From contig NZ_CM001773.1 in NCBI RefSeq assembly GCF_000314895.2, positions 663,289 to 727,288 of the forward strand: a stretch of 64,000 nt of DNA, given 5' to 3'. Of this stretch, positions 50,478 to 60,646 are shown in pieces. The notes beneath the pieces were generated by a model. That model did no database searches and was not told the DNA's origin. It saw nothing but the letters and a program-made list of their open reading frames with translations. This stretch comes from Providencia sneebia DSM 19967 (GTDB taxonomy: Bacteria; Pseudomonadota; Gammaproteobacteria; Enterobacterales; Enterobacteriaceae). Every line of letters begins with the position of its first letter. The first letter of the stretch is position 1. The translations under genes were made by a program, and so were the position numbers.

Positions 50478-50995
50478 ATATTAATAGGTTTAGTGAAAAC
50501 ATTTAGTAAATACGATTTTTATTGAAGTTATTGACTAATGAATAAATTGTTAATACTTGCCAAGTTAATCATTTTTATCTGTATAAATATCAAGCTAAAT
50601 AGTTTTGAATGAAAATAAAATTGATTAACATCTTCCTCAGAACTTTATACCGTTATTACTAATAAATCACACTATTTTCGTTCATTAATTCAGCACTTAA
50701 TCACAAATATACAAATAAATAATATGGTCATAATCATCTATTCAGCACTATTTTTATGGTTATTATCGCTGCTATTATGCCTGCTGACCTATATAAAAAG
50801 CCAAAACAACCCAAGAAATGTTTCTAAAATGTTACGAGTTAATGTCCTCACGAGTGAAATGGACTATTGACGAAGTGGTAAACAGTTGATTAATTGCACA
50901 GTGAATAACAAAAAATACAGAACTCATACCCGTCATTTTAATGATGGGTTTTGAGCACTACGCAAATATCACATGAACACCACAGGAGCATATAG
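50478..50995. other. Non-coding gap and dppA leader
   Basis: 518 bp with no gene and no TpsA remnant. Near its end is a hairpin at 50928-50949 (ACCCGTCA/TGATGGGT, one G-T pair) followed by TTGAGC, about 46 bases upstream of dppA and thus likely within its leader RNA. Long leaders are known for enteric dppA, where the sRNA GcvB acts; no GcvB seed match was established. Confidence 0.55.
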
Positions 50996-52606
50996 ATGAC
51001 GCTCTCTATTAAAAAGACAGGTTTATTAACAGTTGGATTAAGCTTAGCCGCTCTTGCAGTTTCTGCATCCGTTCAAGCTAAAACATTAGTTTACTGTTCT
51101 GAAGGTTCCCCAGAAGGTTTCAACCCACAATTATTTACATCTGGTACGACTTATGATGCTAGTTCAATTCCACTATACAACCGCTTAGTAGAGTTTAAGC
51201 TGGGTACGACTGAGATTGAACCTGGCTTAGCAGAAAGCTGGGATGTCAGTGAAGATGGAAAAGTGTACACTTTTCACTTACGTAAAGGTGTGAAATGGCA
51301 TTCAAACAAAGAGTTTAAACCAACTCGTGATTTTAATGCTGATGACGTCATTTACACTTTCATGAGACAAAAAGATCCAAATCATCCATACCATAAAGTA
51401 TCCGGCGGAAGTTATGAATATTTCATGGGTATGGATATGGATAAAATTATCGAAAAAATTGAAAAAGTCGATGATAACACTGTCAGTTTCACTCTTTCCC
51501 GTCCTGAATCTCCATTCTTAGCTGATATGGCTATGGATTTCGCATCTATTTTGTCAGCAGAATATGCCGATAAAATGTTAGAAGCAGGTTCTCCACAAAA
51601 AGTTGACCTGAACCCGATTGGTACTGGTCCATTTGAGCTACAGCAGTATCAAAAAGACTCTCGTATTTTATATAAAGCAAATAAAGAATATTGGGGTAGT
51701 AAGCCTAAGATTGATCGCCTTGTGTTTTCAATAACACCTGATGCATCAGTTCGTTATGCAAAATTACAAAAAAATGAATGCCAAGTTATGCCGTTCCCGA
51801 ATCCGGCAGATTTAGAGCGCATGAAGCAAGATAAGAATATTACCTTAATGGAGCAGCCGGGTCTGAATGTTGGCTACCTTTCATTTAATGTAGAGAAAAA
51901 ACCGTTAGATAATCAAAAAGTTCGCCAAGCACTGTCAATGGCAGTCAATAAAGATTCAATTATTGAAGCGGTTTATCAAGGTGCAGGACAAAAAGCGAAA
52001 AATCTCATCCCACCAACAATGTGGAGCTATAACGATGATGTTAAGGATTACGAATATAATCCTGAAAAAGCCAAAGCATTGTTAGCTGAAGCTGGTTTCC
52101 CAGATGGGTTTGAAATTGATTTATGGGCAATGCCAGTTCAACGCCCATATAACCCGAATGCACGCAGAATGGCAGAAATGATCCAAGCGGATTGGGCAAA
52201 AATTGGCGTCAAATCAAAAGTGGTTAGCTATGAGTGGGGCGAATATTTGAAACGCGCTAAAGATGGTGAACCGCAAACTGTGATGATGGGTTGGACGGGT
52301 GATAATGGTGACCCAGATAACTTCTTTGCAACGTTATTTAGCTGCGCTGCAAAAGAGCAAGGTTCTAACTACTCCAAATGGTGCTATCAAGGATTTGAAG
52401 ACTTGATCCAACCTGCTCGTATGACCGCAGATCATGACAAACGTACTGAGCTATACAAACAAGCTCAGGTTGTTATGAACGAACAAGCTCCAGCCTTAAT
52501 TATTGCGCACTCAACAGTATTCGAACCTGTACGTAAAGAGGTGAAGGGCTATGTGGTTGACCCACTTGGTAAGCACCACTTTGAAAATGTTGATATTGAA
52601 AAATAA
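50996..52606 (+). CDS. dppA: Dipeptide-binding protein DppA
   Basis: Periplasmic solute-binding protein of the dipeptide ABC importer, also used for haem precursor and chemotaxis signalling in enterics. 536 residues (E. coli 535). The signal peptide ends [23 protein letters not shown] and [22 protein letters not shown] are typical of family 5. CACAGGAGC precedes the ATG. A hairpin follows it before dppB, accounting for the usual excess of DppA. Confidence 0.97.
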   Translation: MTLSIKKTGLLTVGLSLAALAVSASVQAKTLVYCSEGSPEGFNPQLFTSGTTYDASSIPLYNRLVEFKLGTTEIEPGLAESWDVSEDGKVYTFHLRKGVKWHSNKEFKPTRDFNADDVIYTFMRQKDPNHPYHKVSGGSYEYFMGMDMDKIIEKIEKVDDNTVSFTLSRPESPFLADMAMDFASILSAEYADKMLEAGSPQKVDLNPIGTGPFELQQYQKDSRILYKANKEYWGSKPKIDRLVFSITPDASVRYAKLQKNECQVMPFPNPADLERMKQDKNITLMEQPGLNVGYLSFNVEKKPLDNQKVRQALSMAVNKDSIIEAVYQGAGQKAKNLIPPTMWSYNDDVKDYEYNPEKAKALLAEAGFPDGFEIDLWAMPVQRPYNPNARRMAEMIQADWAKIGVKSKVVSYEWGEYLKRAKDGEPQTVMMGWTGDNGDPDNFFATLFSCAAKEQGSNYSKWCYQGFEDLIQPARMTADHDKRTELYKQAQVVMNEQAPALIIAHSTVFEPVRKEVKGYVVDPLGKHHFENVDIEK

Positions 52607-52625
52607 CCGTTTTTAATTTGTTTAT

Positions 52626-52660
52626 GCCCTTCGTTATCAATGGATGGCGAAGGGCGTTTT
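52626..52660 (+). terminator. Partial terminator between dppA and dppB
   Basis: GCCCTTCG and CGAAGGGC form an 8-bp stem followed by GTTTTCACC, 20 bases after the dppA stop. It probably lowers expression of dppBCDF relative to dppA rather than ending the operon. Confidence 0.7.
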
Positions 52661-52782
52661 CACCTCTGATCTTCAGGGAAATAGGTCACTCGTTCTTTGT
52701 GAGCATTCAGAAGATATCGTTTTCTTCTGGCTAGCCAAACGGCCTTAGAGCCGTCAAAGGCATTATTAAAGAGATTCGGGAT

Positions 52783-53802
52783 ATGCTGCAATTTATCCTC
52801 CGACGCTTGGGGTTAGTTATCCCCACGTTTATCGGTATTACACTACTTACTTTTGCATTTGTTCATATGATCCCAGGTGATCCGGTGATGATTATGGCAG
52901 GTGAAAGAGGATTATCGCCTGAAAGGCATGCTTACTTGATGGCTGAATTGGGCTTAGATCAGCCATTATGGAAACAATATCTCCATTACATTAATGGCAT
53001 ATTCCACGGAGATTTAGGAATTTCATTGAAAAGCCGTATTGAAGTTTGGGATGAGTTTTTCCCGCGCTTTAAGGCAACAATGGAATTAGCGATCTGTGCA
53101 ATGATTTTTGCCGTATCTGTCGGTATTCCTGTTGGCGTTCTTGCTGCTGTAAAACGCGGTTCTATTTTTGATCATACTGCGATAGGGCTATCTTTAACGG
53201 GTTACTCAATGCCCATCTTTTGGTGGGGGATCATGCTTATTATGCTGGTCTCAGTACAATGGGACTTAACGCCCGTATCGGGAAGAGTCAGTGATAGTGT
53301 GTTCTTGGATGACTCTTATCCATTGACTGGATTTATGTTAATAGACACGCTTATCTGGGGTGATGATGGTAATTTTATTGATGCAGTTGAACATTTGATA
53401 TTGCCATCAATTGTGCTCGGGACTATTCCACTCGCGGTTATTGTCCGTATGACGCGCTCATCAATGCTTGAAGTTCTGGGTGAAGATTATATTAGAACAG
53501 CACGGGCAAAAGGTGTTAGTCGTGCACGAGTTATTCTCATTCATGCGCTACGTAACGCAATGCTTCCGGTTGTCACCGTCATTGGATTACAAGTTGGAGT
53601 GATGCTCGCTGGGGCGATTTTAACCGAGACAATTTTCTCATGGCCGGGGTTAGGCCGCTGGTTAATTGAAGGATTGCAGCGTCGTGATTACCCAGTTGTT
53701 CAAGGTGGTGTTTTGCTCGTCGCAACATTAATCATCTTTGTTAACCTTGTGGTTGATGTGCTGTATGGCATTGTTAACCCTCGCATTCGCCATAAAAAAT
53801 AA
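52783..53802 (+). CDS. dppB: Dipeptide ABC transporter permease DppB
   Basis: Inner-membrane permease, 339 residues as in E. coli, with six main helices. The EAA loop is EDYIRTARAKGVSRARVILIHALRN. The N-terminus MLQFILRRLGLVIPTFIGITLL is the usual DppB/OppB type. 176 bases after dppA, 11 before dppC. Confidence 0.97.
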   Translation: MLQFILRRLGLVIPTFIGITLLTFAFVHMIPGDPVMIMAGERGLSPERHAYLMAELGLDQPLWKQYLHYINGIFHGDLGISLKSRIEVWDEFFPRFKATMELAICAMIFAVSVGIPVGVLAAVKRGSIFDHTAIGLSLTGYSMPIFWWGIMLIMLVSVQWDLTPVSGRVSDSVFLDDSYPLTGFMLIDTLIWGDDGNFIDAVEHLILPSIVLGTIPLAVIVRMTRSSMLEVLGEDYIRTARAKGVSRARVILIHALRNAMLPVVTVIGLQVGVMLAGAILTETIFSWPGLGRWLIEGLQRRDYPVVQGGVLLVATLIIFVNLVVDVLYGIVNPRIRHKK

Positions 53803-53813
53803 GGAGCGCAGAA

Positions 53814-54716
53814 ATGTCTCAATCTACTGAGCCACAGGTTGTCAGCGCCCCTAAGCCAATGACGCCTCTTCAAGAATTTTGGCACTATTTCAAACGAAAT
53901 AAAGGTGCAGTTGCTGGGATGATTTATATCATCCTCATGATTTTAATTGCGATTTTTGCAGGTGTGCTTGCACCTCATGCTCCTGATGAACAATTCCGTA
54001 ATTTCTTGCTGACTCCGCCAGTTTGGGAAGAAGGGGGAAGTTGGCAGTTTATTCTTGGTACTGATGATGTTGGTCGAGATCTCCTATCTCGTCTGATGTA
54101 TGGAGCTCGCTTATCCTTACTTGTCGGTTGCCTTGTCGTCGTGCTTTCACTGATCATGGGAGTGGCACTTGGTGTGGTCGCTGGCTATTTCGGCGGTGTT
54201 GTTGATGCTGTCATTATGCGTATTGTCGACATCATGTTAGCTTTGCCAAGTTTATTGCTTGCATTAGTCCTTGTGGCTATTTTTGGCCCATCCATTGTGA
54301 ATGCGTCAATCGCATTAACCTTTGTTGCATTGCCGCATTATGTCCGATTAACGCGAGCCGCTGTCTTGGTTGAAGTAAACCGAGATTATGTTACAGCTTC
54401 GCGAGTGGCTGGTGCAGGGGCTATTCGCCAAATGTTTGTCAATATTCTTCCTAATTGCTTGGCTCCACTCATTGTTCAGGCTTCACTCGGTTTTTCCAAT
54501 GCTATTTTAGACATGGCTGCTTTGGGTTTTCTTGGGATGGGAGCACAACCACCAACGCCTGAATGGGGAACGATGCTATCGGATGTTCTGCAATTTGCGC
54601 AAAGTGCTTGGTGGGTGGTGACATTCCCGGGATTAGCAATCTTATTGACTGTATTAGCGTTTAATCTGATGGGTGATGGTTTACGCGATGCATTTGATCC
54701 AAAACTCAAGCAGTGA
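53814..54716 (+). CDS. dppC: Dipeptide ABC transporter permease DppC
   Basis: Second permease, 300 residues as in E. coli. GTDDVGRDLLSRLMYGARLSL and the EAA loop NRDYVTASRVAGAGAIRQMFVNILPN are family signatures. Twelve bases before dppD. AAGGAGCGC precedes the ATG. Confidence 0.97.
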   Translation: MSQSTEPQVVSAPKPMTPLQEFWHYFKRNKGAVAGMIYIILMILIAIFAGVLAPHAPDEQFRNFLLTPPVWEEGGSWQFILGTDDVGRDLLSRLMYGARLSLLVGCLVVVLSLIMGVALGVVAGYFGGVVDAVIMRIVDIMLALPSLLLALVLVAIFGPSIVNASIALTFVALPHYVRLTRAAVLVEVNRDYVTASRVAGAGAIRQMFVNILPNCLAPLIVQASLGFSNAILDMAALGFLGMGAQPPTPEWGTMLSDVLQFAQSAWWVVTFPGLAILLTVLAFNLMGDGLRDAFDPKLKQ

Positions 54717-54728
54717 TGAGGTAATCTA

Positions 54729-55709
54729 ATGGCATTGTTAAATGTAGAACAACTTTCGGTGCATTTTGGTGATAAAGGTGCGCCGTTCAAAGCCGTTGAC
54801 CGCATCAGCTATAGTGTTGAAAAAGGTCAAGTAATTGGCATCGTTGGTGAATCAGGGTCGGGGAAATCAGTCAGTTCATTAGCGATTATGGGGCTGATTG
54901 ATTATCCGGGTAAAGTGATGGCGAAGTCGTTGCAATTTGATGGGCGCGACTTACTTTCTATTCCTGAAAATGAGCGTAGGCAAATTGTGGGTGCTGATGT
55001 TGCTATGATTTTTCAGGACCCAATGACGAGTTTGAATCCATGTTTTAAAGTGGGTTATCAAATAATGGAAGCCTTGAAAGTCCATCAAGGCGGCAATAAA
55101 AGTACGCGTAAGCAAAGAGCAATTGATTTGCTTGATATGGTGGGTATTCCTGATCCGAAATCGCGTTTGGATGTTTATCCTCATCAGCTATCAGGTGGAA
55201 TGAGCCAGCGCGTGATGATTGCCATGGCGATTGCATGTCGTCCTAAACTGTTAATTGCGGATGAGCCAACGACGGCACTTGATGTCACTATTCAAGCTCA
55301 AATTATTGAATTATTGCTTGAATTACAGCAACAAGAAAATATAGCGCTGGTACTGATTACCCATGATTTAGCGCTAGTTGCAGAAGCGGCTCATCATATT
55401 ATTGTGATGTATGCAGGGCAAGTTGTTGAATCAGCAAAAGCAACGGATATCTTTAAACATCCACGTCATCCCTATACACAAGCATTGTTGCGTGCATTAC
55501 CTGAATTTGCGACAAATAAAGCGCGTTTAGCTTCTTTGCCTGGAGTAGTGCCCGGAAAATATGATAGGCCGCAAGGGTGCTTACTTAATCCGCGTTGTCC
55601 GTATGTGACAGAGCGCTGCCGTATTGAAGAACCTGAGTTGCAGTTTGTGGGTGATAGGCAAGTGAAATGCCATACGCCATTGGATGATATGGGAAGGCCA
55701 ACACGATGA
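54729..55709 (+). CDS. dppD: Dipeptide ABC transporter ATPase DppD
   Basis: ATPase subunit, 326 residues (E. coli 327). Walker A GESGSGKS, signature LSGGMSQRV, Walker [14 protein letters not shown] and switch His in ITHD. The C-terminal oligopeptide/dipeptide-type domain has cysteines in [15 protein letters not shown], which may hold an iron-sulphur cluster. Its stop overlaps the dppF start (ATGA). Confidence 0.97.
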   Translation: MALLNVEQLSVHFGDKGAPFKAVDRISYSVEKGQVIGIVGESGSGKSVSSLAIMGLIDYPGKVMAKSLQFDGRDLLSIPENERRQIVGADVAMIFQDPMTSLNPCFKVGYQIMEALKVHQGGNKSTRKQRAIDLLDMVGIPDPKSRLDVYPHQLSGGMSQRVMIAMAIACRPKLLIADEPTTALDVTIQAQIIELLLELQQQENIALVLITHDLALVAEAAHHIIVMYAGQVVESAKATDIFKHPRHPYTQALLRALPEFATNKARLASLPGVVPGKYDRPQGCLLNPRCPYVTERCRIEEPELQFVGDRQVKCHTPLDDMGRPTR

Positions 55710-56709
55710 GCGAAATTAAACATAAGCCGTTAATTCAGGCAATTAACTTAAAAAATATTATTTAGCAAAAAGCGGAATATTTTCGGCAGAGAAAGTCGTT
55801 AAAGCGCTTGATGGTGTCTCTTTTGAGTTAGAAAAAGGGAAAACATTGGCCGTTGTGGGGGAATCTGGTTGTGGTAAATCGACATTAGGTCGTTTATTAA
55901 CCATGATTGAGATCCCAACTGAAGGCGAGCTATTTTATCAAGACCAAAATTTATTGGTAAAAGATAAAACCGCAGAGAAATTACGTCGTCAGAAAATCCA
56001 AATTGTTTTCCAAAACCCTTATGGTTCTTTAAATCCGCGCAAAAAAATAGGTCAAATTCTTGAAGAACCATTAGTGATAAATACCACATTAACTAAAGAA
56101 CAACGTAAAGAACAAGTGTTGTCTATGATGGCGAAAGTTGGTTTAAAAACAGAACATTATGATCGTTATCCGCATATGTTTTCTGGTGGTCAGCGCCAAC
56201 GAATCGCTATTGCTCGCGGATTGATGTTGGATCCTGATGTGGTGGTTGCTGATGAGCCTGTTTCTGCCTTAGATGTCTCTGTACGAGCACAAGTCCTTAA
56301 CTTGATGATGGATTTACAGCAAGATTTAGGACTATCTTATGTTTTTATTTCTCATGATTTGTCCGTAGTGGAACATATTGCGGATGAGGTTATGGTCATG
56401 TATTTAGGACGTTGCGTTGAAAAAGGTTCGAAAGAGCAGATTTTTAACAATCCGCTGCATCCTTATACACAAGCATTATTATCTGCGACGCCAAGATTAA
56501 ATCCTGATGCTCGACGTGAAAGGATAAAATTGACGGGAGAATTACCTAGCCCGATGAATCCACCACCGGGCTGTGCATTTGCTGCCCGTTGCCGCAGAGC
56601 ATTTGGGCACTGCACGCAATTTCAACCGACATTAAAAGAATATGACGGTCAACTTGTCGCTTGTTTTGCTGTCGATGAGGATGAAAAAAATACACTGGCG
56701 ATAAGTTAA
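55706..56709 (+). pseudogene. dppF: Dipeptide ABC transporter ATPase DppF, apparent frameshift
   Basis: The ATG overlaps the dppD stop and encodes [17 protein letters not shown], then reaches TAG at 55763-55765 after 19 codons. Inserting one A in the six-A run at 55750-55755 restores LKKYYLAKSG and an intact DppF of about 334 residues. It has Walker A GESGCGKST, signature SGGQRQR, Walker B VVADEPVSALDV and the C-terminal Cys domain (GCAFAARCRRAFGHC). No normal start exists downstream in the correct frame before Walker A. Everything after the run is preserved, so a sequencing error, a very recent mutation or slippage are all possible. A loss would remove half of the ATPase pair. Confidence 0.9.
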
Positions 56710-56715
56710 TAAATA

Positions 56716-56750
56716 GCGCGGTAAAATACCTATTTTGCCGCTCTTTTTAT
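56716..56750 (+). terminator. dpp operon terminator
   Basis: GCGGTAAAATA pairs with TATTTTGCCGC (one G-T pair), followed by TCTTTTTAT, directly after the dppF stop. Confidence 0.82.
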
Positions 56751-56908
56751 GATATTTTCTTTATAAGGAGGATAATACGCATTTATCTACGCTTTAATTA
56801 CATAAAATTGCACTATTGGTTGCTCTTTTCCCGATAAAATCAAGTATACTGAATTTTACTCAGTTTGATGTTCAAAAACGAATCTTGATAAAAGAAGGTT
56901 TCGGTGAA

Positions 56909-57613
56909 ATGAAGGCTCGTGTTCAACGCTCACTCACATTAAAAAGTATGATTGCATTTTTTGCTATCACACTCTTTTCTTTTGCCCTTTTTTTAGCTAT
57001 TCAATTTAGTTACTTACTTGAACAAAGAAAAAATGATTATTTAAATCAACTAAGTAATGCAGTTGTTCAGATCCAAAAACCTTTGACACATTCTTTACTG
57101 AGTTCAGATTTAAAAGAGGTTAAAAATCTACTGGTAAGTTTAAAGACCTCGGGCATTATGGGTAAAGCCATCGTGACAGTAGATGATACAACCGTCATGA
57201 GCTTAGATTTTGCAACACCTAAGCCAATCCCTGATTGGGCGGTGAAGTTAGTTGGTATCCCAGTTGATATGACGATACCATTATATGCTTATGGAAATAC
57301 ATCGCTTTTAGTGAAACCTCAAGGCTATTTAACCCTTCAAGTTGATTCTAATCGTGTATATCGCTTTGCAGTTAATACATTGGCATTAATGATAACGACA
57401 TATTTATTATTGGTTTTGATTATGGCGATTGCGATGACGTGGTGTGTAAGTCGAATGATTGTCAGACCATTACGTAAAATTGCTTTAGATATACAAGATA
57501 CTAACCGAACAGATGATATTCAAGTATCTGATTATCATCGTGATGATGAACTGGGCTTGCTTGCAAAAAACTATAATCGCCAAGAAAAAAACAAAATTCG
57601 TATAAAGCCATGA
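56909..57613 (+). pseudogene. Truncated HmsP/PdeK-like sensor, GGDEF-EAL lost
   Basis: 234 residues from the ATG at 56909. Two membrane helices (MIAFFAITLFSFALFLAIQF and LALMITTYLLLVLIMAIAMTW) flank a periplasmic sensor domain, then a HAMP-like segment (RMIVRPLRKIALDIQ) ends with HRDDELGLLAKNYN. The sequence then stops after RQEKNKIRIKP. E. coli PdeK (YhjK/HmsP), which lies near dpp and aligns over this part, continues with GGDEF and EAL domains of over 400 residues; no trace of these occurs before yhjJ begins at 57775. Read as a deletion remnant; a stand-alone sensor is less likely. Confidence 0.75.
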
Positions 57614-57774
57614 ACATGTGCAACGCTTTGTGGTCTAATATCGTTACTAGTTGGTTCGCTTATATTTAATGATGCCAAGCTAGGTCATTTAACCCTTATA
57701 ATTAGAGGTATTAGTTAATTTAACAGCCTGCGCTTGTGGTTAAATGTAAGGATAGAACATAAATAGGGGTTTAC

Positions 57775-59271
57775 ATGCAGGATTTGAAAATACGATATAT
57801 CTTCAGCGTTGTAATCTTATCAGTGGCGATTTTTGCCAATGCTGAACCATTACAACCTGATCCAGCATGGCAGCAAGGAAAGCTGGAAAATGGCTTTAGT
57901 TGGCAATTGCTACCAACACCACAGCGGCCAAATGACCGTATCCAACTGCGTTTGGCAATTAAAACGGGTTCATTAGTTGAAAAAGCAAATGAGAAAGGAT
58001 ACAGCTATTTAATTCCTAAAATGGCGCTATATCATCAAACAGAAGCCTTTCCGTCTGCAACATTACAAGATTTTTGGCGTCAGGCAACTGATCCGGATAT
58101 GCCAATTCCTCCTGCTGTTGTGTCCTATGACTACACAATTTACAATTTAAGTTTGCCGAACAATAAACCTGAATTGCTTAAACAAGCATTAAGCTGGTTA
58201 GCGACATCAGCAGCAGGGGCAACTTATACTGAAACTTCGTTGAGTAACGGCCTTAATATTCCCCAAATTCCAGTTGCAACATTACCCCCAGATACAAAAG
58301 ATCCTGTGTGGCAATCTCGCTTGAAAGGGTCAGCTATGCAGGGGTATGACCCCGGACAAAAGATTAGTGGTAATGTTGCGCTAGCAGATGTGAATACTTT
58401 TTATCAAAAATGGTATACGCCTGATGTGATGACACTTTATGTTGCTGGCCATGTTGATTCAAGAATGTTGTCTGATGCGATAACTCAGACGTTTTCGTCA
58501 TTAGAAGGGAAGCGCCTTGAGCCAGTTTCAGTTGCTGTTTTATCTCGAGTAGAACCCCAATCAATTGATATTTTACAAGATAAACAGGCAGTTGATACTT
58601 TGTCTCTGATTTGGGATATTGACTGGCAGCCAATTAATGATTCGAATGTCCTACTGCGTTATTGGGGGCATGATTTGGCAAGAGAGGCAATGTATCGCTC
58701 ATTACAAAAGACATTTCAGACCAAATTCGGTCAAGATGGTATTTCTCCAACTTTGGATTGCCGCGTGCAATACCAGAAAGCAAACTGTACTTTAAGTATT
58801 TCAGCTCCACCCGAAAAAATGGCTTCAGCTATTGATGTGACGCTAAATGAATTGTCATCTTTAAATCAGAATGGTATTTCGCCAGAACTGTTTAAGGAGA
58901 TGATCAATGAAAAACAAGTGCAATTATCTCAGCTATTTGCGGCATATGCACGTACCAGTACGGATGTTTTAGCTGGGCAACGTTTAATTTCTCAGCAAAA
59001 TGGTGTTGTCGATATTTCGCCTGAGCAATACCAGCGTTTGAGACAAACTTTCTTATCTGGACAGACGCTTGAGCAGGCTAATATTGAAGTACGGCGCTTA
59101 TTATCACAAGAAGCCGCAGTTGTGTTAGAGCAGCCGAGAGAGAAGCAGCTAATGAATGCGGAGCAAATTCGTAAGAAGTTTTCTAAGGCGCTTTGGCCAC
59201 AAGCTGAACCAGCTCCTATTTTAGAAAAAAGTGAAGCACCAGCACAGAAAAATCCAACCAAATCTGAGTAA
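57775..59271 (+). CDS. yhjJ: M16-like protein YhjJ, non-catalytic
   Basis: 498 residues, the E. coli YhjJ length. Signal peptide ending NAE; LQPDPAWQQGKLENGFSWQLL opens the mature protein and is nearly that of YhjJ. The first M16 domain lacks the HxxEH zinc motif: the corresponding region is KTGSLVEKANEKGYSYLIPK. FYQKWYTPDVMTLYVAGHVD begins the second half. Periplasmic, probably a non-enzymatic M16 homolog. GGGGTTTAC precedes the ATG; terminator after. Confidence 0.92.
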   Translation: MQDLKIRYIFSVVILSVAIFANAEPLQPDPAWQQGKLENGFSWQLLPTPQRPNDRIQLRLAIKTGSLVEKANEKGYSYLIPKMALYHQTEAFPSATLQDFWRQATDPDMPIPPAVVSYDYTIYNLSLPNNKPELLKQALSWLATSAAGATYTETSLSNGLNIPQIPVATLPPDTKDPVWQSRLKGSAMQGYDPGQKISGNVALADVNTFYQKWYTPDVMTLYVAGHVDSRMLSDAITQTFSSLEGKRLEPVSVAVLSRVEPQSIDILQDKQAVDTLSLIWDIDWQPINDSNVLLRYWGHDLAREAMYRSLQKTFQTKFGQDGISPTLDCRVQYQKANCTLSISAPPEKMASAIDVTLNELSSLNQNGISPELFKEMINEKQVQLSQLFAAYARTSTDVLAGQRLISQQNGVVDISPEQYQRLRQTFLSGQTLEQANIEVRRLLSQEAAVVLEQPREKQLMNAEQIRKKFSKALWPQAEPAPILEKSEAPAQKNPTKSE

Positions 59272-59282
59272 TCATCTCTTCT

Positions 59283-59318
59283 TGACCTCATAGCACTCAT
59301 TAGCTATGAGGTCATTTC
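59283..59318 (+). terminator. yhjJ terminator
   Basis: TGACCTCATAGC and GCTATGAGGTCA form a 12-bp stem with an 8-nt loop followed by TTTC. Confidence 0.8.
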
Positions 59319-59528
59319 ATGTTTTTATGACGGCATTTTTAGTGCCTATCACTTCTTGATGTTAAATCTTATTTAAAGACAATATTGCTGTAAAGATAAA
59401 GACATTTACAGCTTAAAGTCAAAACTGTAGCCAATATTTAGCTATGCTTGTTGATATGAGCGCCCATTCTTATTGTAAAAACTTTATCATTAAAGAGGGC
59501 TAAAACATCATGAAGGAAAGCGAATGAA

Positions 59529-60590
59529 ATGAATAAATCTTCACTATTTTTGCAGCATTTAGGGTTACGCTATCCAATTATTCAAGCACCTATGGCCGGT
59601 ATTTCGACACCAGAATTAGCAGCCACAGTGTCTGAAGCAGGAGGGTTGGGCTCATTGGGCCTTGGGGCATGTAATGTTGACCAAGCAAGAAATTTGATAA
59701 CACAAACACAGAAATTAACCAATAAGCCTTTCAGTGTGAATGTTTTTTGCCATAAAAAACCTAAACGTAATATTCATGTAGAGAAAGAGTGGATTGATTA
59801 TTTTTCCGCGCAATTTGATCAATTTCAGGCATCAGCACCTCAGCAACTGAATGAAGTTTATTTATCATTTCTGGATAACCCGCAAATGTTGGCGTTATTT
59901 TTAGAATTGAAACCTAAAGTTGTCAGCTTTCATTTTAATATCCCTAAACAATCAATTATTAATCAGCTTAAAGCTCATGGTATTTATACAATGGCAACGG
60001 CGACTAATTTAGCAGAAGCCAAAATTATAGAACACGCTGGGATTGATGGGATTGTTGCTCAAGGTATTGAAGCGGGTGGGCATCGCGGAATGTTTGATGT
60101 TGAGCTTAAAGATGAGCAGATAAACACTCACCATTTAGTTAATCTTCTGATCAAGCAGACTAATTTGCCTATTATTGCTGCTGGTGGGATTATGGATGGT
60201 TTTGCCGTTAATGCTTATTTAAAGCAAGGTGCAGTTGCCGCTCAATTAGGCACGGCTTTTATTTTATGTCCAGAATCGGCTGCAAATGCAGATTATCGAG
60301 CAAGGCTGAGAAATGCCAAAGGCATTGATACAGCACTGACTTCGGCCATATCGGGTCGTCCAGCAAGAGGCATTATTAATTCATTTATTCGAATGGGGCA
60401 AGCTGCGGATAGGCCCGTTATTCCGGATTATCCTATCACTTATGATCTTGGTAAACAGCTTAATGCCGCCGCGAATCAGTTTGGTCGGGATGATTTTGCA
60501 GCACATTGGGCAGGAACATCTGTTGATAAAATTAGAGAAATGCCAGCACAAGACTTGATGGCAACCTTAGTTAAGGAGATGGGAGCTTAA
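59529..60590 (+). CDS. Nitronate monooxygenase
   Basis: FMN-dependent TIM-barrel enzyme that oxidises alkyl nitronates such as propionate-3-nitronate. 353 residues. The N-terminal motif QAPMAGISTPELAATVSEAGGLGSLG, the EAGGHRG loop carrying the catalytic His, AAGGIMDG and QLGTAFILCPES follow class I order. No co-located partner; convergent with yhjD. The physiological substrate is unknown. ATG at 59529 follows AAGGAAAGCG. Confidence 0.9.
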   Translation: MNKSSLFLQHLGLRYPIIQAPMAGISTPELAATVSEAGGLGSLGLGACNVDQARNLITQTQKLTNKPFSVNVFCHKKPKRNIHVEKEWIDYFSAQFDQFQASAPQQLNEVYLSFLDNPQMLALFLELKPKVVSFHFNIPKQSIINQLKAHGIYTMATATNLAEAKIIEHAGIDGIVAQGIEAGGHRGMFDVELKDEQINTHHLVNLLIKQTNLPIIAAGGIMDGFAVNAYLKQGAVAAQLGTAFILCPESAANADYRARLRNAKGIDTALTSAISGRPARGIINSFIRMGQAADRPVIPDYPITYDLGKQLNAAANQFGRDDFAAHWAGTSVDKIREMPAQDLMATLVKEMGA

Positions 60591-60646
60591 TGAGTTTTAT
60601 TGAACTAATGGGATGATGTTTATCACTTCCTCACCCCATTGATTTG

